Origin: a virus
Strand: one strand, 5' to 3'
Virus record (IMG/VR): IMGVR_UViG_3300008451_000424
Location: 1-37,578 of that record
DNA length: 37,578 bases
The notes under the pieces are model-generated. The model searched no databases. It was given only the letters and a program-made list of their open reading frames with translations, and was not told the origin of the DNA. The translations under genes and the position numbers were made by a program. Position 1 is the stretch's first letter. The number at the start of each line of letters is the position of its first letter. Below, one piece after another: positions 24,476 to 32,597 of the stretch.

Positions 24476-24772
24476 TTACGCTACGACAGGGTACTGCCAT
24501 TTAGTACCATCAGCAATAAACAATTTGCCTAAGCCAGTTGCATTGGTAGTAGTAGCCAATGAACCAACAGGAGCAGAAGTTGTAGTGCTGTTAGCAGTAA
24601 TTGCAGTAGTCAAGAAGTATAGTCCAGCAGTTAAGTTGGATGCGGCTGCGCTTCCAGTTGTTTGAACAGTATTTGCAATAACGCCGCCGTTAAAAACGGA
24701 CGCGCCACTTACAGTTAAGCTATCAAACAAAGGATCTGCATAAGCAACACCAACAGCTTTGGTATTTGACAT
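24476..24772 (-). CDS. Hypothetical virion-type protein, 98 aa
   Basis: A Ser/Thr/Ala-rich protein with few charges (SLTVSGASVFNGGVIANTVQ, AAASNLTAGLYFLTTAITAN, LGKLFIADGTKWQYPVVA). The composition is that of phage structural or decoration proteins made of beta-strands. It lies between two hairpins, a little after the coat gene, and may be a minor capsid protein or head decoration. I recognise no family. Confidence 0.75.
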   Translation of the reverse strand: MSNTKAVGVAYADPLFDSLTVSGASVFNGGVIANTVQTTGSAAASNLTAGLYFLTTAITANSTTTSAPVGSLATTTNATGLGKLFIADGTKWQYPVVA

Positions 24773-24786
24773 AATTTTTCCTTTAT

Positions 24787-24808
24787 AAAACCCGCCCCGA
24801 AGGGCGGG
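24787..24808 (-). terminator. Intrinsic terminator after the 134-aa gene
   Basis: On the minus strand CCCGCCC, a TTCG loop and GGGCGGG are followed by TTTT. The 7-bp GC stem with a UUCG tetraloop is very stable. The short U-tract suggests partial termination, so downstream late genes would still be read at lower levels. Confidence 0.75.
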
Positions 24809-24816
24809 ATATTACA

Positions 24817-25221
24817 TTAACCAGCGATACGGTAGAACACGTAAGTAGCTGTACCAGTCTTGCGAACACGCCATACGCATGATGAGTTTGCCGCAACAGC
24901 AGCAACACCAACCAAAGTACAACCTGTGTTAGCAGTAACAGTAGCAGCGTTAGTGCCACCAATATTGATGATAGAAAAGTCAAAAGAGCTATCAGTTTTC
25001 ATGCTTGTGAAAGCAGCATCTAAATCAGCGCCCAAAGGTACGGTCAAAGCAACAGCCGCGCCTGTGTAAGTGATGATGCCAGATGTGAGTTCAGCAGCAG
25101 TTAAAGTTGCAGCAGCAGTTTTTGCGGTAGGAGCAACTTGAGTACCAAGGAGAACTTCGGATAAATTGCCGTCGCCAACTTGATAACCACCTGCGCCGTT
25201 TGGTAATGGAGCTTGAGCCAT
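24817..25221 (-). CDS. Probable head decoration/minor structural protein, 134 aa
   Basis: A small beta-rich, low-charge protein (MAQAPLPNGAGGYQVGDGNL, AAELTSGIITYTGAAVALTV, ATYVFYRIAG at the end). It is placed directly after the coat gene and between two strong terminators, which suggests transcription at an intermediate high level. Position, size and composition fit a capsid decoration protein. No homologous family is recognised from motifs, so this is inference. Confidence 0.78.
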   Translation of the reverse strand: MAQAPLPNGAGGYQVGDGNLSEVLLGTQVAPTAKTAAATLTAAELTSGIITYTGAAVALTVPLGADLDAAFTSMKTDSSFDFSIINIGGTNAATVTANTGCTLVGVAAVAANSSCVWRVRKTGTATYVFYRIAG

Positions 25222-25248
25222 GATATTAATTCCTTAAAAAATTGATTT

Positions 25249-25273
25249 AAAAAGCCCCCGCCGAAGCGGAGGC
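25249..25273 (-). terminator. Strong intrinsic terminator directly after the coat gene
   Basis: On the minus strand GCC, an A/C mismatch, CCGC, a TTCG loop and the complementary arms (25254-25273) are followed by TTTTT. The UUCG tetraloop closed by C-G makes the hairpin unusually stable. It lies eight bases beyond the coat stop codon and should reduce read-through, helping to make coat the most abundant product. Confidence 0.8.
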
Positions 25274-25281
25274 AATTAGGT

Positions 25282-26484
25282 TTAACCCCAGATACGGCAA
25301 GCCATTGCTGGACGAATCGCACTGTAGCCATAGAGAACGTCAATACGGCAAGGTAAACGGTCGTTATTGATGTCGTACTGACGTACAACACGCATAGAGA
25401 TACCGTTATGAACTTGACGTGAAGCCATGTCCACACCTTGTGGCAACAACAAGTCAGCGGTCGCAAAAGTGATCGCATCTTTGTGGTAAACCAAGTTTTG
25501 AGCGTACTGGCTAGCAGCGGAACCCAACATTGTTACAACAGCGTTAGCTTGTGGGAATGAGTTAACAGTCGCCAAAGCATTTGCTGAAGTGTAGATCGCT
25601 GGGCTAACTGCCAAAGTTGCAGTAGAAGAACCAGAAGTAGCAGCAGTTACAGTGAACTGTTGCAAGCTACCTGTTGACTCACGTGTTTGTGGGTTAACAG
25701 CGTAAACACCAGCGATTGTAAATACATCGCCTACGTTCCAAGTCTTGCTTGAACCAGTGAAGCTGATAGCAACAGAAGTAGCACCTTCAGTAGCAACAGT
25801 TGTAGTTACAGTGATAGTTGTACCCCAGTCACCCGTTGTGTGTTGCTTGATAGATTGGCTCATGTTGATTTCTTCAAAGCCCAATACACCCATACCCATC
25901 ATGCCATTCTTGAATTGACGGCTGATTGTGTCTGTAGGATTAAACAGGCCTTTCATGCCTTCAACCAAACCTGCGTTAGCTGCTGGGTTAACAGTAGCGT
26001 AACGTGGGGACATAACGGCAGCGTTTTCGTTCAACTTTTGTTGAGCTTGTAACAGCACCAATGAAGTAGAAGGAGTTGTGCCAGGTGTACCAACTGAGCT
26101 ATAGATAGACTTGTAGCTGTTTGCTACGTCTGCATCAATAGAAGAAGCCAACTGAGAGATACGTGGTTTCAAAACACGCTCTGCAAAGTCATCTAACTGC
26201 ATTGTCAATTCAGCAGAGGTGAAGTTAACACCAATGTGCTTTTGACTAGCAACAGACAAAGTTGTGTACTGTTCGTTGTCGTCTTGAACTTGCAAGGCGG
26301 CACCGTCAGTTACCAAAGCGCGGTCTGGTAGGCGGATACGGAGAGTAGAACCAATTTTTGCGCCTTCAACAGCGAAAGAATCGTCATACTGGCGGTTTAC
26401 GTTACGTGTTAGAACAAGATTATTCTCAAGGATCTCAAGAGCCTTGCGTGTAATCATGTCAATCGTTAAGATCGAGTTAGACAT
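25282..26484 (-). CDS. Major coat protein, P22 gp5-like
   Basis: 400 residues, HK97-fold coat protein of the P22 type (P22 gp5 has 430). The N-terminus (NSILTIDMITRKALEILENN, then LVLTRNVNRQYDDSFAVEGA) and the following IGSTLRIRLPDRALVTDGAA and YTTLSVASQKHIGVNFTSAE are the recognisable family pattern. An insertion-type region near 220-290 is Thr/Ser-rich (TVTTTVATEGATSVAISFTG), perhaps the I-domain-like addition. It follows the scaffold gene directly, and a strong terminator lies behind it. Confidence 0.95.
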   Translation of the reverse strand: MSNSILTIDMITRKALEILENNLVLTRNVNRQYDDSFAVEGAKIGSTLRIRLPDRALVTDGAALQVQDDNEQYTTLSVASQKHIGVNFTSAELTMQLDDFAERVLKPRISQLASSIDADVANSYKSIYSSVGTPGTTPSTSLVLLQAQQKLNENAAVMSPRYATVNPAANAGLVEGMKGLFNPTDTISRQFKNGMMGMGVLGFEEINMSQSIKQHTTGDWGTTITVTTTVATEGATSVAISFTGSSKTWNVGDVFTIAGVYAVNPQTRESTGSLQQFTVTAATSGSSTATLAVSPAIYTSANALATVNSFPQANAVVTMLGSAASQYAQNLVYHKDAITFATADLLLPQGVDMASRQVHNGISMRVVRQYDINNDRLPCRIDVLYGYSAIRPAMACRIWG

Positions 26485-26507
26485 TTTAGTTTCCTAATAA
26501 AAAATAG

Positions 26508-27296
26508 TTAGCGGTTTCTCTGCGCTTCGTACTTCTTGATCTGGCGTTGGCGTTCAGCTTCAATCCACTCTGATGTACTCATACTCTTGATAGAGCGAGG
26601 ATCAGTTGTGTCTGTCGTTGAAGATCCAATGGATCTTGCCGTAACCGGAGCAATTGGTGCTGGGGCGCTCGAAGTTTTCTTTACAACTGGGTTATCAGCT
26701 AATTTAGCCTCAATTTTCCCTAATTCTTTGGCCTGCTGGAGTGGTGATAAACGAGAAATACGTTCAGCTTCTTTCGGATTAGACCCTAGGTAATAAGCCA
26801 TATCGGGGCCAACTTCGGAAGATTGAATCGTTTGAGCCATCTCGTTAGTAATTGGAAGTTTGGGGTTGTACGCAACTTGTTCAAAGTCATCGTATTTATT
26901 CCGCGCTTCTTCTTCTTTATCGTGATAAGACTCAATGATCTCAGACTGCGCTCTAGCTTGTTCGCGCCTAGCAAGCAATTCTTCTGCCTTACGTTCTGCC
27001 AACAAGTCAGCATATTCTTCAGGTGAAGCAAACTGCTCAATCGGCGGGATTTCTACTGGGGCTTTTCGAGCTTGTGATTCTGTCGCTCTAGCTGCCTGTT
27101 CTCTTTCCCACTTACGTTGCTCTCTAGCAAGTCTTTTACCAATAGCTGCGTCCAATTCTTCTTGTGTGAAGGTCTTGGTTTCAACAACTTCTGGCTCTAC
27201 TGCTTCCGGCGCTATTACTTCAGTTTCAGGTGCAGCCGTTGCCACCTGCTCTGGCGCGGATACTTCCGCTGGTACTACTTCTTGACTTTCGTCCAT
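26508..27296 (-). CDS. Scaffolding protein, P22 gp8-like
   Basis: 262 residues, highly charged and almost entirely helical. It has an acidic disordered N-terminus (EVVPAEVSAPEQVATAAPET), a TFTQEELDAAIGKRLAREQR segment (about 41-60) typical of phage scaffolds, a long Glu/Arg coiled coil (to about 150), and a basic C-terminus (IEAERQRQIKKYEAQRNR) that would contact the coat. It lies immediately upstream of the coat gene, as in P22, where gp8 directs procapsid assembly and leaves before DNA packaging. Confidence 0.9.
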   Translation of the reverse strand: MDESQEVVPAEVSAPEQVATAAPETEVIAPEAVEPEVVETKTFTQEELDAAIGKRLAREQRKWEREQAARATESQARKAPVEIPPIEQFASPEEYADLLAERKAEELLARREQARAQSEIIESYHDKEEEARNKYDDFEQVAYNPKLPITNEMAQTIQSSEVGPDMAYYLGSNPKEAERISRLSPLQQAKELGKIEAKLADNPVVKKTSSAPAPIAPVTARSIGSSTTDTTDPRSIKSMSTSEWIEAERQRQIKKYEAQRNR

Positions 27297-27318
27297 TTCG
27301 ATGTTTCCTTAAGAAACC

Positions 27319-27335
27319 CTGGTGTATCGCACCAG
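27319..27335. other. Short hairpin upstream of the scaffold gene
   Basis: CTGGTG and CACCAG arms (6 bp) flank a 5-nt loop in the 52-bp gap before the scaffold start codon. In leftward RNA the hairpin is followed by GGTTTCTT, so it is a weak terminator or a processing site. Confidence 0.35.
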
Positions 27336-27348
27336 TACGATTTAATGC

Positions 27349-27846
27349 TTAAATATTAATCGAAGCTACCTTATCTTGGAAAGCTTTAATTCTTTCCTCA
27401 AGATTAACACGATCGGTAGCTAATGTATCTTGTGCTGCTTTTAATTCTGCTTGAACTTTAGTTACGGCTTCTTCGCGTGAAGCTAAAGAAGCTTCTTTAG
27501 TAGCTAATGCTTTTTCTTTTGCAGCGCTATCAGCAAGCGATTGCTTTTCAGCCGCAGCTAAATCTTTTTCGCGAGCATCTAAAGCGGCTTTAGTAGCTTT
27601 AAGATCAGCAGCCGTAGATTTAGCGTCAACTAAAAGCGTGTCAGCTTCAGCTTTTTTGCTTTCAGCATACGCATTAGCGTCAGCAAGCTTTTTGTTTGCT
27701 GCATCAACAGCAGTCATTGAGCCTTGACGCTTTTCTAACTCGTCACGCAAAACAGCCATTTTGCCAAGATCAGTAAGAAAATCTTTGGTGAAATATTCAA
27801 TTAATTTGCTTGAGTCAATGCCGCCGGAGCCGTTAGAAATGTCCAT
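27349..27846 (-). CDS. Coiled-coil protein, 165 aa, beside the scaffold gene
   Basis: Long uninterrupted helix with heptad-like repeats of Ala, Lys, Glu and Leu (NKKLADANAYAESKKAEADT; AALDAREKDLAAAEKQSLAD; REEAVTKVQAELKAAQDTLA). A short N-terminal segment (DISNGSGGIDSSKLIEYFTK) precedes it. It sits directly upstream of the scaffold gene and downstream of small virion-type genes. A second scaffold-like or internal head protein is the most likely reading. No family recognised. Confidence 0.78.
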   Translation of the reverse strand: MDISNGSGGIDSSKLIEYFTKDFLTDLGKMAVLRDELEKRQGSMTAVDAANKKLADANAYAESKKAEADTLLVDAKSTAADLKATKAALDAREKDLAAAEKQSLADSAAKEKALATKEASLASREEAVTKVQAELKAAQDTLATDRVNLEERIKAFQDKVASINI

Positions 27847-27855
27847 ATATCACCT

Positions 27856-28161
27856 TTAAGCGTAATAGCTAATGTTGAGTTCGGCGGTACCGCCATTGTT
27901 AATAAATTTGATGCCTTTTAAGTTGCCATCGTACTGAAGGTTTACGCCGGCAGCCAAAGGCATACCAACAGAACCTGTAGGATCAACGCCATCATCACGC
28001 CAACGTACATTACCAGTCAAAGCAGTAATTAACGCAAAAGTAGGTTTTTGATTAAGACCTGTTTTATCTACTGTAGGAACAGTTAGACCTACAGCAGAGC
28101 TTAAATCAGTAATTTGCTGATAACCAATACATACGGTTACGGCTTTTAGGTTCATAGACAT
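27856..28161 (-). CDS. Small virion-type protein, 101 aa
   Basis: Begins MSMNLKAVTVCIGYQQITDL and has short beta-type segments with Gly/Asn turns (GNVRWRDDGVDPTGSVGMPL; LKGIKFINNGGTAELNISYY). The pattern WRDDGVDPT...G is often seen in small phage structural proteins of the beta-sandwich type. The ATG follows GGGAG closely and touches the stop of the 38-aa gene (TAATG). Probable decoration or minor head protein, unproven. Confidence 0.77.
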   Translation of the reverse strand: MSMNLKAVTVCIGYQQITDLSSAVGLTVPTVDKTGLNQKPTFALITALTGNVRWRDDGVDPTGSVGMPLAAGVNLQYDGNLKGIKFINNGGTAELNISYYA

Positions 28162-28277
28162 TAAAATCTCCCTCTTTCCGTTAATGAACGGAGTTTTACA
28201 TAAAGTTGTTCGGCAGCCTCAATAATACTTTGAAAAAAGCCACCTGCAAAGAATTTTCCATTAAAAAATGGCCCCAT
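28161..28277 (-). CDS. Tiny coupled protein, 38 aa, Phe/Gly-rich N-terminus
   Basis: Encodes MGPFFNGKFFAGGFFQSIIE, then a helix AAEQLYVKLRSLTERGRF. Both ends are joined to neighbours by TAATG overlaps, which is strong evidence for translation. The F/G-rich start recurs in very small phage proteins next to structural genes. It may be a membrane-active or assembly peptide. Function unknown. Confidence 0.6.
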   Translation of the reverse strand: MGPFFNGKFFAGGFFQSIIEAAEQLYVKLRSLTERGRF

Positions 28278-29083
28278 TAGAAATTACCCCCGCCAATACT
28301 TGCAGAGTTATACCAATAGTTTCCGTCATACATTAATACTTGCCCGCTTGATGGTGTAGTTACTTGAACATCACCTTCAAATTGTCCTAAAGCACCGCCG
28401 AAAGTAGGACGCACAAATAAAGACCCAGCGCCTACGTTTGCAGCATTTATGACCGCGCAAACCTGAACTTTGGGGTTTGGTGCTGTTGGAGGATACTTAG
28501 TTAAACCGCCTGCGACGGTTGGATTTAAATAAAGAAGTTGTCCATCTACCCAGTTTTCAGCGCCGCCTCTTGTGTCAATATCTCTTACTAACCCAAAAGA
28601 AGTAATGTATCCAAAAGAATTAGTGGCTATGTCTTGAGTTGCAATTCCCATTACATAGAGTGAAGTTTCAGCCGTTAAACCTGTTGCTGGCGCCGCTTTT
28701 AATACGCCACTTCCACCTACAGTGCCAGTAAACATCACTACTTGGCCATTGGTAATATCAGCAGAAGCTCTTACTCTATAATATTGTTCTTCGCCAATTT
28801 GCTGAATTACATCGCCGCCGTCCATTATTAGGTTAAGTGTTTTGATACCGTTAGTAGAGTCCCAATACAAAGAACCAGCAGCCGTTGGTATAGTTTCAGG
28901 CGTCGTATCAAAAGTAACATAATCGGGGGTAGAAATACCGCCTGTAACACCAGTTAAGCTAGTAATATCACTATTTGCGCCTGAGCTAGCTACGTTTTCT
29001 AACGCATGATCTGCGTCCCAAGCAAGCGCGCCCGCGGCGCTAAACGTGCCGTCGGCGGGGGTAGTATGGGTGACTTTTGCCAT
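28277..29083 (-). CDS. Structural protein with C-terminal IGGGNF tag, 268 aa
   Basis: A beta-rich, low-charge virion-type protein. The N-terminus (KVTHTTPADGTFSAAGALAW, DADHAL) resembles tail-fibre or decoration shafts. The middle (QYYRVRASADITNGQVVMFT; LYVMGIATQDIATNSFGYIT; LVRDIDTRGGAENWVDGQLL) is a recurring fold in phage structural proteins. It ends DGN-x7-IGGGNF, exactly the ending of the 188-aa fibre-like protein at 21494-22060. It lies in the head block after portal, so a head fibre or decoration protein is plausible. Confidence 0.82.
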   Translation of the reverse strand: MAKVTHTTPADGTFSAAGALAWDADHALENVASSGANSDITSLTGVTGGISTPDYVTFDTTPETIPTAAGSLYWDSTNGIKTLNLIMDGGDVIQQIGEEQYYRVRASADITNGQVVMFTGTVGGSGVLKAAPATGLTAETSLYVMGIATQDIATNSFGYITSFGLVRDIDTRGGAENWVDGQLLYLNPTVAGGLTKYPPTAPNPKVQVCAVINAANVGAGSLFVRPTFGGALGQFEGDVQVTTPSSGQVLMYDGNYWYNSASIGGGNF

Positions 29084-29445
29084 TATGCTAAGAAGCGTAA
29101 TTTATACAAGGTGGATAGATATAGCTCAATAATGCCGTCAATTAGGTTTTGCATAGGAGTGTCGTCCTTGTCGCAAACATCGTAACGCACCTTTTCAATC
29201 TCAGCAAGCTGTGATTCAAGAAATTCAATAATGTTAGCTGTTTTCTTGGCGGACATTAAGCTAATTGGGCCAATCAGACCATGACGACCTTGATATGCTT
29301 CGGCAAATGAGTCAGCTAGATCAATAATGTTCTCGTAAAACTTCTGCAAAGCTTTATGTTTTGAGTAGCTACGAGTATTGAGATGAACCGAATGGGTTAC
29401 ATCACGAGCTAGGAAAAATAATCCTACAAAATCGGCTGCTTTCAT
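29083..29445 (-). CDS. Helical phage protein, 120 aa (DUF5856-like)
   Basis: An all-helical protein beginning MKAADFVGLFFLARDVTHSV, followed by HLNTRSYSKHKALQKFYENI. Acidic and His residues are spaced along helices, as in ferritin-like bundles (ENIIDLADSFAEAYQGRHGL; LESQLAEIEKVRYDVCDKDD). It recalls DUF5856, a family of phage proteins with a Dps/ferritin-like bundle and unknown function. It lies just after portal, with four-base and one-base overlaps. Whether it binds metal cannot be read from sequence alone. Confidence 0.78.
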   Translation of the reverse strand: MKAADFVGLFFLARDVTHSVHLNTRSYSKHKALQKFYENIIDLADSFAEAYQGRHGLIGPISLMSAKKTANIIEFLESQLAEIEKVRYDVCDKDDTPMQNLIDGIIELYLSTLYKLRFLA

Positions 29446-31697
29446 TGTGGCATCCCTTCAGGTGGCATTTGCTCAGGAGGCATACCTTGAGGCGGCATTG
29501 GTTGGCCTTGTGGCTGCTCCATTTGCTGTTCTCTTTGTTCTTCTTCCTGCATATCCATCGCAGTATCGCGTTGCATTTCGTTTACTAAGTCGCCGTTTGT
29601 CATCATGCCATGTACGGTACCCAACACAATGTCTTGGATCTGTTCAGGTGACATAGACGCTTGAACCGCAGCCAAACGCTTGGTTTCAGCATCAAATAGC
29701 TTGATTTGGGCTTCAAAATCTTTACGTTCCAAGTCTTGCATTTCAATGGATTTACCCACGTTAGCAAGCATCTGGTGCATACCTTCCATTTCTTGAGCCA
29801 TTGCTTGCATTTGTTGTTCAGCAGCTTGCAATGCAGGGTCTTTATCACCTGTTTCAAGAATCTTAGGATCAATCGTTTTAGCCAAACGCTTAGACATCTC
29901 TTGGGCGCCAGGCCAATCCATATTTTTAACAAACAAGTCGCCAGCCACTTTCCACAACTCAGGATTACCTTGAAGGATCTGAGCCATAGCTTCCATCGCT
30001 TCTTGACGTTTGGTCATGTAGCCTGGGCCAGTAGTAGCAACCACATCGTAGATACCAACGCTAGGGTTGTAGACTTTTTCAATCACAATACCTTGCTGAT
30101 CTACAATTTTCTTAACTGGTTCAGGTTGGTCAGGGTTTAGCTTAACCATTGACACTTCACCATCTACACCTACGATGCGAGCAATACGCGCAGTGTCGTA
30201 AATCTTAGGAATCAGGTCGATTAATTGACGAGTTGCAAAGCGAATCGCTTTAGTCAGGTTGTCGCCGTAGTGGAATGTACCCACATCGCCCTGGCGTTCG
30301 CGGGCAAGAATAGCTTTCCCCGAGCGTTCGTTGCTTGTGGCACCTAAGCTCGAGTCATACTGTCCAGTAGTGGACTTGATATCGTCGGACGCGCCCATTT
30401 TGGCTTGGATAAGACCAGTTTGTGCCAAAGGAGGGGGAGCGCGTTGTGGAAGTGGCAATGTTGCGCCCATTCCATCTGTAACATCAGGATTAACTTCCAA
30501 ATACGGCCAATTGGTCGTGTTTGCAGTTTTCCATTGCTGTTCGTAGCCTTCAAATTGACCGCCGTAACCAATAAACGGTGCTTTTGGAGCCAATGCAAGC
30601 ATCTCAGCTTCTTGAGATACCCAGTAGTTGTACATACGTTGCGCATCTTTGGCATTTCTTACCAAACCTGACACATAAATACGGCCATCTACTTCAAATT
30701 CGTTGCCGATTACACGGATCACAGGGATCCATTTGCCAGCCCATTCTTGTTCTTGTAGCACTTCATAGCCGTTGGACTTCATCCACATGACTTTTTTGAC
30801 GTCTACAGTGCGAGTCTTAATGGGTTTTAAGCCCATTTCTTTCATATTTTTATCTTCAGGGCTGCCATCGTAGAACGATTGGTTGCCTGGGTACAAATTT
30901 AGTTTAGTTGGGATATGTTTGTAGTAAAAATACTCAACAATACGAATTGTGTTCTCGTCGATCCACTGAGATAAGGACGCATCGCCTACACCTTGGGACA
31001 TGATTGACGTAATCGGTGCTGCGTCAGGGTATTGACGCTCGTATTCTTCTTTTTCTAAGTCTTGGCTAATGAAACACCATTCAGCGTCTTGCCCCGCGGG
31101 GTCTTGGATCATCGGATCCATGTAAACGCTGAACGCGTTACGAATACGGCCTAGACGGATGTCTTGATCGAATGAATCATCGTAGCAAAACTCGGTCAGA
31201 ATACGGAAATAGCCTTCGCCGTAGGTCACTTGGTTTTCGCAAGCGGTGTCATACACCACATCGGCGTCAGACATATACTCGATATGGCGAACCATACCTT
31301 CAAAAATCTCTGCTACTTCAACGTCGCCTTTGTCATCCGCAGGAATTACTTTTCCAGAGGGTCGGTTCTGACGTTGTTCGTTAGTAACCTGTTTGACGTG
31401 CTGAGGTAGTTTGTTAATAGTAAGGCAAGGTCTTGCGTTGATGGTCTGCCCTTGAACAGATCCGCGAGTTGCCAATACGTCAGCAGGCCACTGCCATTGG
31501 TTGTCCGGAGATCCAGCCATAAACCTTAAATCGTCAAGCTCGTCCTCACGGGACTCAGAGTAAGCAGACATCGCCATTTGGAAACGATGGCGCATGGTGG
31601 CAAGGGCGTCTGACTTATCTTCAGGCGTAGTAGTAGGGTTGCCCCCTACGTCGGCTACTTTGCCAACGATATTCATTGATGACTGGTCATAGCCCAT
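29442..31697 (-). CDS. Portal protein, P22 gp1-like
   Basis: 751 residues (P22 gp1 has 725). The N-terminal body shows DELDDLRFMAGSPDNQWQWP, and NEQRQNRPSGKVIPADDKGD with AEIFEGMVRHIEYMSDADVV, classic features of P22-type portals. ATSNERSGKAILARERQGDV (about 455) is the conserved core. The C-terminal 150 residues are helical and very Gln/Met/Pro-rich (barrel-like tail, MQEEEQREQQMEQPQG). It forms the dodecameric ring at the packaging vertex. It lies after the HNH gene, overlapping it by 11 bases. Confidence 0.95.
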   Translation of the reverse strand: MGYDQSSMNIVGKVADVGGNPTTTPEDKSDALATMRHRFQMAMSAYSESREDELDDLRFMAGSPDNQWQWPADVLATRGSVQGQTINARPCLTINKLPQHVKQVTNEQRQNRPSGKVIPADDKGDVEVAEIFEGMVRHIEYMSDADVVYDTACENQVTYGEGYFRILTEFCYDDSFDQDIRLGRIRNAFSVYMDPMIQDPAGQDAEWCFISQDLEKEEYERQYPDAAPITSIMSQGVGDASLSQWIDENTIRIVEYFYYKHIPTKLNLYPGNQSFYDGSPEDKNMKEMGLKPIKTRTVDVKKVMWMKSNGYEVLQEQEWAGKWIPVIRVIGNEFEVDGRIYVSGLVRNAKDAQRMYNYWVSQEAEMLALAPKAPFIGYGGQFEGYEQQWKTANTTNWPYLEVNPDVTDGMGATLPLPQRAPPPLAQTGLIQAKMGASDDIKSTTGQYDSSLGATSNERSGKAILARERQGDVGTFHYGDNLTKAIRFATRQLIDLIPKIYDTARIARIVGVDGEVSMVKLNPDQPEPVKKIVDQQGIVIEKVYNPSVGIYDVVATTGPGYMTKRQEAMEAMAQILQGNPELWKVAGDLFVKNMDWPGAQEMSKRLAKTIDPKILETGDKDPALQAAEQQMQAMAQEMEGMHQMLANVGKSIEMQDLERKDFEAQIKLFDAETKRLAAVQASMSPEQIQDIVLGTVHGMMTNGDLVNEMQRDTAMDMQEEEQREQQMEQPQGQPMPPQGMPPEQMPPEGMPQ

Positions 31698-32190
31698 AGC
31701 TGTTATTCTTTCTTACGTTGTCTACACCTGGTATAGCCTGTAAATTCGATGGAACGTGTAATCCAGACACATATTTTCCGCGTAATGGAATTATATGGTC
31801 AACGTGCCAAGTTGTCCCAGTTATTTTAGACTGTAGTGTAGCAAGTTTGTAAACATTTGCAATTCTTTCGCGGTCTATGTCAGTTAACCAAGTAGGTGTT
31901 CTTTTAGCTTCACGATAGTTTGTTGTCCATAAATTGCGTTTTGCACGGTTATTTTTTATGTACTTGCGTGTGTGTAAATACGATTTTTCAAGATTGCTTT
32001 GCCGCCATTTTTTGTTTTCTTCATAAACTTTTAGTGGGTTTTTAGCTTTAGTTCGTTTTGCGGCGGTGTTCCCGCACGCGCAACACGTTTTATTGCCTGT
32101 ATAGCGCTCTGCTATATGCCCGTGTTTACAAGGTTTTCCGGTGAAATACCGCGTTAAACCTTGTAAAAGCGCGTTTTTGCGTGCGATCAA
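31687..32190 (-). CDS. HNH endonuclease (free-standing), 167 aa, TTG start
   Basis: The C-terminal motif WHVDHIIPLRGK with GLHVPSNLQAIP gives the His-Me finger (H132, H145, N149). The N-terminus has a zinc-type cluster (GKPCKHGHIAERY; KTCCACG). The middle is basic (AAKRTKAKNPLKVYEENKKW). No Met codon exists in the whole frame. The TTG at 32190 overlaps the GroES stop and has GGA eight bases upstream, so it is the likely start. It is wedged between GroES and portal genes with overlaps on both sides. Probably a homing-type or packaging-associated endonuclease. Confidence 0.88.
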   Translation of the reverse strand: MIARKNALLQGLTRYFTGKPCKHGHIAERYTGNKTCCACGNTAAKRTKAKNPLKVYEENKKWRQSNLEKSYLHTRKYIKNNRAKRNLWTTNYREAKRTPTWLTDIDRERIANVYKLATLQSKITGTTWHVDHIIPLRGKYVSGLHVPSNLQAIPGVDNVRKNNSYGL

Positions 32191-32456
32191 TCTAATATTC
32201 CAATAATGTCAGTAGACCGCATCATCAAATAATCTTTATTCTCATAAACGACTTTTTGACCGCTATGCTCACCAAATAATACGTGGTCGCCGACCGCTAC
32301 ATCCATTGGCTCTAAGCCGCCTTTTGGTAGTTTTTTACCCTCGCCAGCGGCGACAATAACGCCGCTAAACAGCTTGTCTTTTGGTAAAACAATTAAGTCG
32401 GATAGCTTCTCGTAATCTTGCTCAATTAGCACACAGTTATTTAAAGGACGCATCAT
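32187..32456 (-). CDS. GroES-like co-chaperonin
   Basis: An 89-residue cpn10 homologue (bacterial GroES is about 97). It begins MMRPLNNCVLIEQ, the usual first strand, followed by a mobile loop-like stretch (EKLSDLIVLPKDKL, about 16-29) whose LIVLP resembles the GroEL-binding tripeptide region. SGVIVAAGEGKKLPKGGLEP, VAVGDHVLFGEHSG and the end DYLMMRSTDIIGILD are strongly conserved cpn10 features. It could replace host GroES to help GroEL fold the phage coat, as T4 gp31 does. It overlaps neighbours by four bases on each side in the head operon. Confidence 0.92.
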   Translation of the reverse strand: MMRPLNNCVLIEQDYEKLSDLIVLPKDKLFSGVIVAAGEGKKLPKGGLEPMDVAVGDHVLFGEHSGQKVVYENKDYLMMRSTDIIGILD

Positions 32457-32596
32457 TTTTTGCTTTTACCCTTTGCGGCTTCTCTTTTAACGGCGTATGC
32501 AATAGCTACACTTTGTTTAATTGGTTTGCCACTTTTGACCTCGGCGGCCACGTTCTTACGGAACGCTTCTTTACTGGTTGATTTTTTGAGTGGCAT
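32453..32596 (-). CDS. Small basic protein between terminase and GroES, 47 aa
   Basis: The start ATG at 32596 immediately follows the large terminase stop (one base apart). It encodes MPLKKSTSKEAFRKNVAAEV, then KSGKPIKQSVAIAYAVKREA and KGKSKK. Very Lys-rich and helical, of a type common in phages beside terminase genes and without known function. The longer frame upstream lies inside terminase and has no better start. A DNA- or terminase-binding role is only inference from charge and position. Confidence 0.78.
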   Translation of the reverse strand: MPLKKSTSKEAFRKNVAAEVKSGKPIKQSVAIAYAVKREAAKGKSKK

Positions 32597-32597
32597 T

